Assembly (NCBI GenBank): GCA_029259745.1
Contig: JAJDEO010000040.1
Coordinates: 1-64,000 of the forward strand
DNA from: Planctomycetota bacterium
Lineage (GTDB): Bacteria; Planctomycetota; B15-G4
Direction: 5' to 3'
DNA length: 64,000 nt
In this document: one piece after another, positions 48,717-58,092 of the stretch
Layout: each line of letters opens with the position of its first letter
How positions within the stretch are numbered: the stretch's first letter is position 1
The notes under the pieces: model-generated
Told to the model about the DNA's origin: nothing
The model's database searches: none
The model's input: the letters and a program-made list of their open reading frames with translations, nothing else
Made by a program: the position numbers and the translations under genes

Positions 48717-49961
48717 ATGCCGAGCGGCACCGAAGTCCCTCGCCCCCGACGCCGACGACCACCGCGGAGCACTCGCTTGTTCATCCCGTTCTTCTACGAG
48801 CTGCGACGCGTCGGCGTGCCCGTCACGCTGCGGGAGTTCCTCACGTTCCTCGAGGCCATGCTCGCGGCCGTGCCCGGCTACCGCGTCGAACACGCGTATC
48901 ACCTGGGCCGCACATCGCTGGTGAAGGACGAGCGCTATCTCGATCGCTACGACCGCGCCTTCGCGACGTGCTTCGAGGGCATCGACGCGCTCGAAGATCC
49001 CTTCACGGCGATCCCGCCCGAGTGGCTCGAGAAGATGGGCGAGCGCTACCTCAGCGACGAGGACAAGGCGCGCGTCAAGGAACTCGGCGGGTTCTCGGAG
49101 CTCATCGAGACGTTGAAGAAGCGGCTCGCCGAGCAGGAGGGCAAGCACGGCGGCGGGTCGAAGTGGATCGGAACGGGCGGGACGTCGCCGTTCGGCGCGT
49201 GGGGCTACAACCCCTTCGGCATCCGCATCGGTCAGGATCGCTCGCGCCATCGCCGTGCGGTGAAGGTCTGGGACAAGCGCGAGTTCCGCGACCTCGACGA
49301 CGACGTCGAGCTGGGCACGCGCGCCTTGAAGCTCGCGTTGCGCAAGCTGCGACGCCTCGGCCGCGAGGGCGTCGACGAGGAGTTCGACCTCGACGGCACG
49401 ATCGCCGCCACGGCGCGCAACGCCGGCACGCTCGACATCGCGATGCAGCCCTCGCGCCGTGACCGCACGAAGGTTCTGCTCTTTCTCGACGTCGGCGGGT
49501 CGATGGACGACCACATCCAAGCCGCCGAGCAGCTCTTCAGCGCCGCGCGCTCGGAGTTCCGCCACCTCGAACACGTCTACTTCCACAACTGCCTCTACGA
49601 GCGCGTCTGGCGCAACAACCGCCGACGCTGGACCGAGACCACGCCCACCGACGAGCTGCTCCGCACCTACGGCAGCGCCTGGCGCGCGGTGTTCATCGGC
49701 GACGCCTCGATGAGCCCGTACGAGATCAGCGAGCCCGGCGGGTCCGTCGAACATTGGAACGAGGAATCGGGCATGGCCTGGATGCGCCGAGCGTTCGCAC
49801 ACTGGGAGCGCGCCGTGTGGATCAACCCCGTCCCGCGAGAAGCCTGGGACTGGACGCCGTCGATCGGCATGGTGCGCGACCTGACCGAGGACCGCATGGT
49901 GCCACTGACGCTCGATGGCCTCGAGCGCGGCGTTCAGATCCTCAAGCGCGGGACACGCTGA
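48717..49961 (+). CDS. VWA domain protein (CoxE-like)
   Basis: 414 aa. N-terminal ~200 residues form the helical CoxE-type region (FYELRRVGVPVTLREFLTFLEAM). The VWA domain near residue 260 has the MIDAS motif DVGGSMDDH, a DxGxS variant of DxSxS, and a FHNCLYERVW strand. No signal peptide. In carbon monoxide dehydrogenase maturation, CoxD (AAA+) and CoxE (VWA) form a pair; here there is no Cox enzyme nearby, so the client is unknown. Its 3' end overlaps the convergent SET gene by 20 bp. Confidence 0.92.
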   Translation: MPSGTEVPRPRRRRPPRSTRLFIPFFYELRRVGVPVTLREFLTFLEAMLAAVPGYRVEHAYHLGRTSLVKDERYLDRYDRAFATCFEGIDALEDPFTAIPPEWLEKMGERYLSDEDKARVKELGGFSELIETLKKRLAEQEGKHGGGSKWIGTGGTSPFGAWGYNPFGIRIGQDRSRHRRAVKVWDKREFRDLDDDVELGTRALKLALRKLRRLGREGVDEEFDLDGTIAATARNAGTLDIAMQPSRRDRTKVLLFLDVGGSMDDHIQAAEQLFSAARSEFRHLEHVYFHNCLYERVWRNNRRRWTETTPTDELLRTYGSAWRAVFIGDASMSPYEISEPGGSVEHWNEESGMAWMRRAFAHWERAVWINPVPREAWDWTPSIGMVRDLTEDRMVPLTLDGLERGVQILKRGTR

Positions 49962-50457
49962 CGGCTCGCCGCATCGCGCGCGCGAAGGCCGGGACGAGTC
50001 CCCTACGCTCGAGGCGCTCGGCGTCTTCCGTCGCCATCGACACGAACGGTTCGATGATGCCGCGACAGTTCTCGGCGCCGCAGAGGCAGCCCGGGATCGC
50101 GTCCTCGTCGATCATGCACGTCGAATAGTCGAAGGTGATCTCCGTCCCCGACGCGATCGGCACAAGAGCCACGAGGAATCCCGCCGAACTCACGATGTCG
50201 ACGCGCGTGTTGGGGTCGCACGAGTGGTTGACGTAGTCGTCGAGGTTGCCCGACGGACCAAGGAACGCATCCGGTCCGACCTGCAAGACATGCGTGAAGT
50301 CGGTCACGCGATCGAAGCGGACCAGCGTCCCACCGAAGTGCGCGACGATCTCGCCGCGCTCAAAGTCGCGCGTCGCTCGTACGCCCCGACCGCGAACTCC
50401 GGCATCGAATGCCTCCAGTCCGAAGCGAGTACTTGTCATCGTTGTGTCGCGGCTCAT
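49942..50457 (-). CDS. SET domain protein (lysine methyltransferase type)
   Basis: 171 aa. The SET fold is recognised from RGRGVRATRDFERGEIV, the NHSCDPN pseudoknot strand and GTEITFDYS. A compact post-SET-like CLCGAENCRG follows, of the kind that binds zinc with SET in eukaryotic enzymes. Eukaryotic SET proteins methylate histone lysines with SAM; bacterial ones have been linked to ribosomal, nucleoid or effector targets. The target here is unknown. An ATG six codons downstream is also possible. Confidence 0.88.
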   Translation of the reverse strand: MSRDTTMTSTRFGLEAFDAGVRGRGVRATRDFERGEIVAHFGGTLVRFDRVTDFTHVLQVGPDAFLGPSGNLDDYVNHSCDPNTRVDIVSSAGFLVALVPIASGTEITFDYSTCMIDEDAIPGCLCGAENCRGIIEPFVSMATEDAERLERRGLVPAFARAMRRAVSVSRA

Positions 50458-50573
50458 CGCCGCGCTCTTCGAGTGTCGCCTGCTCGACGTCGGGCGCTCG
50501 GGACTTCCGAGGGCGCGTCGGGCCTGACGAACGGCTACCTTGTAGCGATTCTAGCGTAGAAGGAAAGGCCCTG

Positions 50574-52145
50574 ATGAATCGACTTCGTGTCGCGTCTTTG
50601 CAGTATTTTGTCCGCCCCATCCAGTCGCTCGAGGAGTTCGAGGACCAGGTCCGTGGCCTCGTCCGCACGGCGGCGGACTACGACTGTGAACTCCTCGTCT
50701 TTCCGGAGTACTTCACTGTACAGCTCCTGACCCTGGGCGACGTCGAGCGCCCCATGGCCGACCAGGTCCGGGGGCTGGCCGACCGCGCCCCGGCGTTCCG
50801 CGAGTTCTTCGCGAAGCTGGCCCGCGACCACTCGATCCACATCGCTGCCGGGACGATTCCCGAACGTCAGGCGCGCGACCCCGAGATCCTCGCCAACGTC
50901 TGCCACGTGTTCGGCCCCGACGGCACGTTCGTGTCGCAGGCGAAGCTCCACATGACCCCGTTCGAGAAAAGCGCCTGGAACGTCCGCTCGGTTCCCGGAC
51001 TCAAGGTCTTCGACACGGCCTTTGGGCGCATGGCCGTGACGATCTGCTACGACGTCGAGTTTCCCGAGGTCGCGCGGGCCGCGGCACAGCAGGGCGCCAC
51101 GATCCTCGTCGTGCCGAGCTACACCGACGACCGCCAGGGCTTTCTGCGCGTGCGTTACTGCGCCCAGGCGCGGGCGATCGAGAACCAGATGTTCGTGATC
51201 CACTCGGCGACCGTCGGCTCGCTACCCATGGTTCCCGCGGTGTCGTTGAACTATGGCCAGGCGTCGATCTTGACCCCGAGTGACTTTCCCTTCGCGCGCG
51301 ACGGCATCCTCGCCGAGGGCATCCCGAACCAGGAGATGATGGTCATCGGTGAGCTCAACCTCAGCGTCTTGCGCGGAAGCCGGCGATCGGGAACCGTCGT
51401 GCCGCTGCGTGACAGTCGCTCGACGGCGGCGGCGATCGCGACCCCCGAGCTGCTGCCCCTCTCGGGCACCTCGACGCCGCTCACCCGGCGCGGTCGCTCG
51501 ATCGTCGTGCGCCCCATGGAAACCTCCGACTTCCCCGGCGTGAAGCAGCTCGCCGCGCTCATCTACCCGGACATCACGCCGTGGAGCGACGAACAGCTCG
51601 CCTCGCACCTCACGACCTTCCCGCAGGGACAACTCGTCGCCGAGGACACCAAGACCGGCAAGATCGTCGGAACCTGCGCCGGCCTCGTGATCGCCTGGGA
51701 TGAGTACGAGGCCGGACAGAGCTGGGCGACTTTCACCGCCGACGGGACGTTCGCGAATCACGACCCGGTGGCCGGGCGCACGCTCTTCGCCGCCGACGTC
51801 ATGGTCCAACCGGGGATGCAGGGCCGCGGAATCGGGAAGCTGCTCTACAAGCACGGACGCTTCGACCTCGCACGGCAACTCGGTCTCGAGCGCGTGCTTG
51901 CCGGCGCGCGCCTGCGTGGATACCACCGATTCTCGAAGTCCATGAGTGCTCAGGAGTACGTCGAACAGGTCGTGAATGGCGAGCTCAACGACCCCACACT
52001 GTCGTTCCAGCTCGCGCAGGGCTTTGGCGTCGTCGCGGTCGTCGGCGACTACTTCGACGGAGATCCCGAGAGTGAGGGCTGGGCGGCCGTGATCGAATGG
52101 CGCTGCAAGCCGCCGCGGCGAAAGAGCGAAAAGAGCGGGAAGTGA
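50574..52145 (+). CDS. Carbon-nitrogen hydrolase fused to GNAT acetyltransferase
   Basis: 523 aa from ATG 50574 with AGGAAAGG upstream. Residues 1-~290 form a nitrilase-superfamily amidase with Glu45 (VFPEYF), Lys124 (AKLHMTPFE) and Cys158 (ICYDVEFPE) as the catalytic triad. Residues ~320-500 form a GNAT domain with the acetyl-CoA loop VQPGMQGRGIGKLLYK. Fusions of these two domains are known; they suggest coupled deamidation and acetylation of a small amine or amide. The substrate is unknown. The stop overlaps the start of the MFS transporter gene (GTGA), so the two are coupled and may share a substrate. Confidence 0.92.
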   Translation: MNRLRVASLQYFVRPIQSLEEFEDQVRGLVRTAADYDCELLVFPEYFTVQLLTLGDVERPMADQVRGLADRAPAFREFFAKLARDHSIHIAAGTIPERQARDPEILANVCHVFGPDGTFVSQAKLHMTPFEKSAWNVRSVPGLKVFDTAFGRMAVTICYDVEFPEVARAAAQQGATILVVPSYTDDRQGFLRVRYCAQARAIENQMFVIHSATVGSLPMVPAVSLNYGQASILTPSDFPFARDGILAEGIPNQEMMVIGELNLSVLRGSRRSGTVVPLRDSRSTAAAIATPELLPLSGTSTPLTRRGRSIVVRPMETSDFPGVKQLAALIYPDITPWSDEQLASHLTTFPQGQLVAEDTKTGKIVGTCAGLVIAWDEYEAGQSWATFTADGTFANHDPVAGRTLFAADVMVQPGMQGRGIGKLLYKHGRFDLARQLGLERVLAGARLRGYHRFSKSMSAQEYVEQVVNGELNDPTLSFQLAQGFGVVAVVGDYFDGDPESEGWAAVIEWRCKPPRRKSEKSGK

Positions 52146-53374
52146 ACGACGGCAGGCAGGCAACGCGTCCCTCTGCCGCCCTGTTCACACTCCTCTACGC
52201 GGCCGAAGGTGCGCCGATCGGATTGATCTGGTGGGCTCTTCCGGTCTGGATGCGCATGGACGGCGTTGCCTCGGCAGACATCGCACGCGCGATGTCCTGG
52301 GTCGCGTGGCCATGGGCGCTGAAGTTCCTCTGGGCACCGCTCGTCGACCTCATGCGGACGGAGCGCTTCGGCCTCGTCGGTTGGATCGTCACGAGCCAGC
52401 TCGCGATGGCCGCGACACTCACGCCGCTGCTCTTCATGGACATGGTGGCGTCGATCGAAGTCGTCGTCACGCTGCTCGTCGGGCATGCCGTCGCCGCGTC
52501 CATCCAAGACGCTTCGATCGACACGTTGGCGATCCATACGATCGCGGAAGAGCGCCGCGGAGTCCTCAACGGCTGGATGCAAGTGGGCCTGCTCGGGGCT
52601 CGGGGCGTGTTTGGAGGTGGCGCCGTCCTCGCTGCCGTGCACGTCGGGCGCGACGCGGTCGTCGGCGTGATGCTGTTCGTGATCCTCGCCGTCGCCCTGG
52701 CCGTTCGACGAACCACGCGCGGCATCGGCGTGCCGCCGCGAACACCCTGGCCCACGTATCGCGAGGCGATTTCCACGATGGTCAAGCGTCGTGAGATGTG
52801 GCTCGGGTTCTTCGTCGCCGCCACCGTCGGTGCGGGCTTCGAGTCGCTCGCATCCATGGGCGGCCCGCTGCTCATCGACCGCGGCGCGAGCGAGGACACG
52901 ACGGGCTTCTTCTTCCTCGCACCCGCCGTCGTCGCGATGGCACTCGGCGCGCTCGTCGGCGGCCGGTTCGCTGATCGCATCGGTCGGCGCCGCGCGGCGA
53001 TGATCACGCAAGGCCTCGCTGCCGGCCTCGTGATCACGATCGGCGTCGCGACGTGGCGCCTCCCACTGGCAATCGGTGCCGGGCCCTATCTCGCGCTGCT
53101 CGGTGCGCTGTACCTCGCTGCCGGCGCCGCAACGGCGGCACTCTACAGCGCGTTGATGGATCTCGTCGACGCGCGCGCTGCCGGCCTCCAGTTCTGCGTC
53201 TTCATGGCTGGGATCAACGTCTGCTACGTCTGGTCGACGCGCACGCTGGCGTCGATCATGGAAGCGCACGACCTCGGGACGGCCCTCACCGTCTTGGGCG
53301 GATGTTCTCTCGCAGCACTGCCGTTGATCAACCTGCTCGAACCCCGCAAGCTCGTCCCTGTCGCTTCGGCTTGA
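52142..53374 (+). CDS. MFS transporter (AmpG-like)
   Basis: 410 aa from the GTG at 52142, overlapping the upstream stop codon; an ATG at 52097 in the same frame is possible but would add 15 charged residues. Twelve membrane helices are visible. LYAAEGAPIGLIWWALPVWMR at the N-terminus resembles the AmpG/PAT-type start. RFADRIGRRRA between helices 8 and 9 is the usual MFS loop motif. AmpG proteins import muropeptides; because it is translationally coupled to an amidase-acetyltransferase, it may import that enzyme's substrate. Confidence 0.88.
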   Translation: MNDGRQATRPSAALFTLLYAAEGAPIGLIWWALPVWMRMDGVASADIARAMSWVAWPWALKFLWAPLVDLMRTERFGLVGWIVTSQLAMAATLTPLLFMDMVASIEVVVTLLVGHAVAASIQDASIDTLAIHTIAEERRGVLNGWMQVGLLGARGVFGGGAVLAAVHVGRDAVVGVMLFVILAVALAVRRTTRGIGVPPRTPWPTYREAISTMVKRREMWLGFFVAATVGAGFESLASMGGPLLIDRGASEDTTGFFFLAPAVVAMALGALVGGRFADRIGRRRAAMITQGLAAGLVITIGVATWRLPLAIGAGPYLALLGALYLAAGAATAALYSALMDLVDARAAGLQFCVFMAGINVCYVWSTRTLASIMEAHDLGTALTVLGGCSLAALPLINLLEPRKLVPVASA

Positions 53375-53416
53375 CAGCGTCACCACTCCCCTTCGGACTC
53401 TTCGGACCCTCCTACG

Positions 53417-53896
53417 ATGATCGACGATGACAACCCGCTGACGGTCTACCTCTCGGGCGAGATCCACACCGAGTGGCGCGACGAGATCGTCGACGGCTGC
53501 GAGGAGAGCGACCTGCCCGTCGAGTTCGTCGCGCCCGTGACGGAGCACGCAGACTCCGACGCCTGTGGCACGAAGATCCTCGGCAAGGAGAAGAGCGACT
53601 TCTGGCGCGACCACAAGAGCGCGAAGATCAACGCGATCCGCACGCGCCTGCTGCTCGAACGGGCCGACGTCGTCGTCGTGCGCTTCGGCGACAAGTACCG
53701 CCAGTGGAACGCGGCGTTCGAGGCCGGCTCGGCCGTGAGCGACGGGACGCCGATCATCACGCTGCACGACGAGAGCCTCGACCACGCGCTCAAGGAGATC
53801 GACGCGGCGGCCTTGGCGGTTGCGCGGACAACCGCGCAGGTCGTCGAGATCCTGCGCTACGTCACCGAAGGCGAGCTGGCCGAGAGCGACGAGTAG
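53417..53896 (+). CDS. YtoQ family protein
   Basis: 159 aa, the usual length. Recognised from VYLSGEIHTEWRDEI near the N-terminus, FVAPVTEHADSDACG and the KSAKINAIRTRLLLERADVVVVRFGDKYRQWNAAFEAG stretch. The fold relates to nucleoside 2-deoxyribosyltransferase-like proteins, but YtoQ's function is not established. It follows the MFS gene by 42 bp. Confidence 0.9.
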   Translation: MIDDDNPLTVYLSGEIHTEWRDEIVDGCEESDLPVEFVAPVTEHADSDACGTKILGKEKSDFWRDHKSAKINAIRTRLLLERADVVVVRFGDKYRQWNAAFEAGSAVSDGTPIITLHDESLDHALKEIDAAALAVARTTAQVVEILRYVTEGELAESDE

Positions 53897-53944
53897 CCAA
53901 ACGGCAGGAGCGTCGGCGCCTCGCGCGCCTCCGCAGGAACTCCG

Positions 53945-56152
53945 TCACGAGCAGCCGCAGCACTTGAAGATGATCCCGCAGTCTTTGACGATGTTGCAGA
54001 ACTTGCCCGACTCACACTCTATGAACACCAGTTTGCCGACGCAGTTGAATGCCGAGCCACACTGGCAGCAGAAGTCGGCGCACTTCGGGGCGAGGAGCGC
54101 TTCGAGGTCATAGACCGCGTCGCAGGCGCGGATGTTCACCCAGCGATCACCGTAGCTCGATGTCGTGTCGTGGAAGGACGTCGAGAAGACGGGACCACGG
54201 CCGAGTTCGACCTCGGTGTGACCGAAGACGGTCGACGCTCGCCAGCAGATGAGATCCTCGAACCCCGCGGGTTCCGTGCGGGCGTACAAGGTGATCGGCG
54301 TCTCGTCATCGAGACGTTCGACGTCGGGAGACGGCTCGATGATCGTCTCGAAGGCAACGATCGGGATGCCGTCGACCGACCCTTCCCACCCCCCCGTGAG
54401 CACGTGTCCTCCGGCACGGGCCAGCGACACGACGGCGCCGTCCCCGAGAACCTCGAACACCGTGTCGCCGTCCATCCATTCGGTCAATGGCTCGAACCCT
54501 GCCGGCGTCGTCTGCACGGACAGACGCATGCTGCGCCTGACGGACGTCGCGAGGACACCGTCGACTTCCGCGATGACGGCGGGCGAGCCCATGAGGAAGC
54601 TGAAGATGGTGCCGTCCGAAGGATCCACCGGCGTGACCCCGACGATGGAGAAGTTCACGCCTGACGCGGGCAGGTCCACGGCCGTGAACGTCATGGTCCG
54701 CGACACCAACACTCCATCCACGACGGCCTCGGCCGTCACCGTGTAGTCACCGGGTTCGCTGAACTCCAACTCGGCGAGAGCTGCTCCGTCCGACGGAAGC
54801 GAGCGCGCACCGTCCCATGTGATCGGCTGCGCCGCACCTTGCGACGTCGCACCGTAGAGCGCACGGAGCTCGGCGAAGTCGAAACCATCGACGACGCCCG
54901 AGCCGTCGATGTCCGCGCGCCACGCTCCGGGCTGGCCCTGGACCGCCATGTGACCGCGCAGATCTTCGGTGTCGAAGTGACTCACGAGACCGTCGCCGTC
55001 GATGTCGCCGACGAGGACGACCTCGGCGCGCAGCATCACGGATACGCCGACCGGCACGTGGGTGCTCGCGGGTGCCGCGTGCCACGCTCGCGTGAGCCCG
55101 GCGATGGGACCGAGCTCGATGCGCAGATCGGACGCCGCAACCGAGGCGCTCGGCGACTCGGCGGGGCACGTTACAGCATCAGATGCGGCGACCGCGTTGT
55201 CGGCCTTCACACCCGTCCACGAACCATCGAGCGTGTCGTTCTCGAAGACCGCTGTGAACACAGGTTCACCTCCCAGCACCGGTGCGGCGGTCCCGGTCTT
55301 CGTGCTCGATAGCCACGTGATATGCGTCTCGTATCCCGCCGGTTCCGTGGTGGCGCGAAAGCGCAGCGGTTGACCCACGACGAACTCGTCGGTTGGCGCG
55401 ATGGACACCGAGTACGTCTCCATGTCGAGCCACTGCTGCACTCCTGCGCGTGTCACGGAGACGGTGTGCACACCCGGTTCGACGAACACCCCGTGCCATG
55501 TGCTTCCGAGCCCCACCGCGACCCCGTCGACCACCCATTCGATCGGCCACGCGTCATCGGGTGCAACGGCGACACCGAAGGTCAGGGGCTTCTGGATCGA
55601 TGTCACGTAGCGGCTCGCCGAGAGACGACTCACGCGTGCAATCGAACCACCGAAGAACGCGCCCATGGTCTCTTCGTTTGACAGATAGCCCGCGAGATCC
55701 GAGCCATGGTCGACCGTGATCGGCGCCGGCGATGCGAGCGACACCGGGACCCTCTCGACGACCTCGATGACACAGCGATTTGTCGGCGTCTTGGCCCCAG
55801 CTGACGAGCCGAGCGAGAGGACGGTGGTCGAGGTCACCTCGAAGCGTCCCGGCACTTGCGTGGTGAAGCTGGCCAGCGAGGACGTGCTCCCATCCTCGAT
55901 CTCGTCTGCACCCTCCCACTCGACGTCGTCCTGAGGCGCCTTGGGCTGCTGGAAGGTGAGGCTCGTGCCGCGTGGAACCGTGATCGTCTGCGGCGCCTCG
56001 TGCCATCCAACCGTGAACCCGGTGATTGGCCCGACCATCAGGGCTGCCTGATCCGCAGCGGCACTGACTTCGGGCGAAAGCGAAGTCTGGGCGTGGAGCA
56101 CAGATGTCCACACCAGGGCGAACCACAGAATGCATCGGATCGTCGACTTCAT
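53945..56152 (-). CDS. Secreted protein with dockerin-like insert and cysteine-rich tail
   Basis: 735 aa; GAGGAG precedes the ATG. Signal peptide (LWFALVWTSVLHAQ). The protein has an internal two-fold plan: GPITGFTVGWHEAP (41-54) recurs as GPIAGLTRAWHAAP (348-361), and a TTEPAGYETHITW module (268-280) recurs as RTEPAGFEDLICW near residue 640. Between them, 381-434, are two calcium-binding loops of dockerin I type (GDIDGDGLVSHFD and ADIDGSGVVDGFD). The last ~45 residues contain eleven cysteines (CADFCCQC to KCCGCS) and are unlike the rest. Dockerins usually bind cohesins or stabilise extracellular proteins with calcium. The tail may form disulfides or bind metal. Function unknown. Confidence 0.82.
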   Translation of the reverse strand: MKSTIRCILWFALVWTSVLHAQTSLSPEVSAAADQAALMVGPITGFTVGWHEAPQTITVPRGTSLTFQQPKAPQDDVEWEGADEIEDGSTSSLASFTTQVPGRFEVTSTTVLSLGSSAGAKTPTNRCVIEVVERVPVSLASPAPITVDHGSDLAGYLSNEETMGAFFGGSIARVSRLSASRYVTSIQKPLTFGVAVAPDDAWPIEWVVDGVAVGLGSTWHGVFVEPGVHTVSVTRAGVQQWLDMETYSVSIAPTDEFVVGQPLRFRATTEPAGYETHITWLSSTKTGTAAPVLGGEPVFTAVFENDTLDGSWTGVKADNAVAASDAVTCPAESPSASVAASDLRIELGPIAGLTRAWHAAPASTHVPVGVSVMLRAEVVLVGDIDGDGLVSHFDTEDLRGHMAVQGQPGAWRADIDGSGVVDGFDFAELRALYGATSQGAAQPITWDGARSLPSDGAALAELEFSEPGDYTVTAEAVVDGVLVSRTMTFTAVDLPASGVNFSIVGVTPVDPSDGTIFSFLMGSPAVIAEVDGVLATSVRRSMRLSVQTTPAGFEPLTEWMDGDTVFEVLGDGAVVSLARAGGHVLTGGWEGSVDGIPIVAFETIIEPSPDVERLDDETPITLYARTEPAGFEDLICWRASTVFGHTEVELGRGPVFSTSFHDTTSSYGDRWVNIRACDAVYDLEALLAPKCADFCCQCGSAFNCVGKLVFIECESGKFCNIVKDCGIIFKCCGCS

Positions 56153-56375
56153 CTCTCAGCTCCTCGAGCGCGCGTTGTGATCGAGCCTCGCTGGTCCGCA
56201 GCGGTCGGCTCGGGACTTCGGCGACACATGCCAGTCCCAACACGTCTCATCGCAATCGGCGTCGAGTGCGGGACATGAATCTCGAGATGACGACGGGTTC
56301 GCCGCGAGGTCTGACGCGCCAGCGCTGTCGGCCGCTGCCCCCTGACGCTGGAACACTGCTCGCCCCCGGTTCACA

Positions 56376-58085
56376 ATGTCCGCCATGGCAGCGATCCCCG
56401 TCGCCGTCGTGTGCTTGGCCTGCCTGGCACTCGGCTATCGGCTCTACAGCAAGCACCTCGCCACGCGCATCTTCGGTGTGCAGGCCGACGAGCCGATGCC
56501 GTCGGTCGTGCACGAGGACGGCGTCGACTTCGTCCCCACGAAGCCGGAGGTGCTCTGGGGACACCATTTCGCGTCGATCGCCGGGGCCGCGCCGATCCTC
56601 GGGCCTGCGATGGCGATCGTCTGGGGCTGGGTGCCGGCGCTGACCTGGGTTGTCGTCGGCGTGATCTTCATGGGCGCGGCGCACGACTTCGGTGCACTCG
56701 TCCTCTCGATCCGGCACGACGGCAAGTCGGTGGGTTCGCTCACCGAGCGTTTCATCGGCCCGCGCTCGCGCGTGCTCTTCCTGCTGATCATCTTCTTCCT
56801 GATCTGGCTGGTGGGCGCCGTGTTCGCCTTCGCGATCGCGAACCTGTTCGTCGGTTACCCGGCGAGCATCCTGCCGGTGAACCTCGAGATCCTCGTGGCG
56901 CTGTTCATCGGCTGGTGGGGCTTCGTGAAGAAGCGGTCGCTGCTCGTGCCGTCGATCGTCGCGCTGGTCGGGCTGTACCTCGTCATCGCGGGGACGGCTA
57001 CCGGCACGCTGCCCGTGCCGTCGGAAGGCTCGATCTTCCTGAGCAAGAACTTTTGGCTCGTCGGGCTCATGCTCTACGCGTTCATCGCGTCGAACCTGCC
57101 CGTCTGGCTGCTGCTCCAACCGCGCGACCTCATCAACAGCCACCAGCTGATCGTCGGTCTGGGCGCGCTCTACCTCGGCTTCTTCCTGACGGCGCCGACG
57201 TTCGTCGCGCCGCCCGTCGGCGACCTCGCGGCGCTGCCGGCCGTCTTCCCGCTGCTCTTCGTGACCATCGCGTGCGGGGCGATCTCGGGCTTTCATGGGC
57301 TCGTGAGCTCGGGGACGACGTCCAAGCAGCTCGCGTGTGCGACCGACGCGCGTCCGATCGGCTACGGCGCGATGCTCTGCGAGGCCGCGCTCGCCATTCT
57401 CGCAACGATGGCCGTCGCCTCGGGGCAGTGGCTCGGTGCCGAACACACGTCGGCCTGGGGATATCTCGACACGACGATCCGTGCCTCGGCGCTCGACTCG
57501 GCCGTGCCGCTGCCGCAAGTCGGTCAGGCGCTCGGCGCATTCGTCAACGGCGCCGCGAGCTTCCTCACCGCACTGGGCGTCCCGGGCTCGATCGGCAGCA
57601 CCGTCGTCGCCGTGCTCGTCATCTCCTTCGCCGCCACGAGCCTCGATACCGCGCTGCGCATCCAGCGCTTCGTGCTCGGTGAACTCGGCGAGGCCTACGA
57701 CATCGCGCCGCTGCGCAACCGCTGGTTCGCGGGCACGGTCGCCGTCGGTTCGGTGCTGATCCTCATCTGGGCCGACTACGACGAAGGCGCCAAGAGCCTC
57801 TGGCCCGTCTTCGGTGCGACCAACCAGGTGCTCGCCGCGTTCACGCTGCTGATCTGCGCGCTGTACCTGCGATCGATCGGGCGCAAGACCAAGGCCTATT
57901 CGATCCCCGCCGTCATCGTGATGGTGATCACGATGGCCGCCATGGCGCTCCAGATCTGGCGCGACGTGGCGGCCGAGAAGTGGCTCGTGGCCGGCGTCGG
58001 CGCGGTGATCGCGCTGCTCACCACGTGGGTTGCGTTCGAGGGCGCCTTGGCATGGCGACGCGGCAGCGAGACGCGCGCGACCTGA
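56376..58085 (+). CDS. cstA: Carbon starvation protein CstA (peptide/pyruvate transporter)
   Basis: 569 aa with about sixteen membrane helices. Family marks include LWGHHFASIAGAAPILGPA near the N-terminus, FMGAAHDFGALVLSIR, and GFHGLVSSGTTSKQL in the middle, which carries the conserved substrate site. CstA proteins import peptides or pyruvate when carbon is scarce. It is a single gene, divergent from the dockerin protein gene. An ATG three codons downstream is an alternative start; neither has an obvious ribosome binding site. Confidence 0.95.
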   Translation: MSAMAAIPVAVVCLACLALGYRLYSKHLATRIFGVQADEPMPSVVHEDGVDFVPTKPEVLWGHHFASIAGAAPILGPAMAIVWGWVPALTWVVVGVIFMGAAHDFGALVLSIRHDGKSVGSLTERFIGPRSRVLFLLIIFFLIWLVGAVFAFAIANLFVGYPASILPVNLEILVALFIGWWGFVKKRSLLVPSIVALVGLYLVIAGTATGTLPVPSEGSIFLSKNFWLVGLMLYAFIASNLPVWLLLQPRDLINSHQLIVGLGALYLGFFLTAPTFVAPPVGDLAALPAVFPLLFVTIACGAISGFHGLVSSGTTSKQLACATDARPIGYGAMLCEAALAILATMAVASGQWLGAEHTSAWGYLDTTIRASALDSAVPLPQVGQALGAFVNGAASFLTALGVPGSIGSTVVAVLVISFAATSLDTALRIQRFVLGELGEAYDIAPLRNRWFAGTVAVGSVLILIWADYDEGAKSLWPVFGATNQVLAAFTLLICALYLRSIGRKTKAYSIPAVIVMVITMAAMALQIWRDVAAEKWLVAGVGAVIALLTTWVAFEGALAWRRGSETRAT

Positions 58086-58092
58086 ATGCGCG

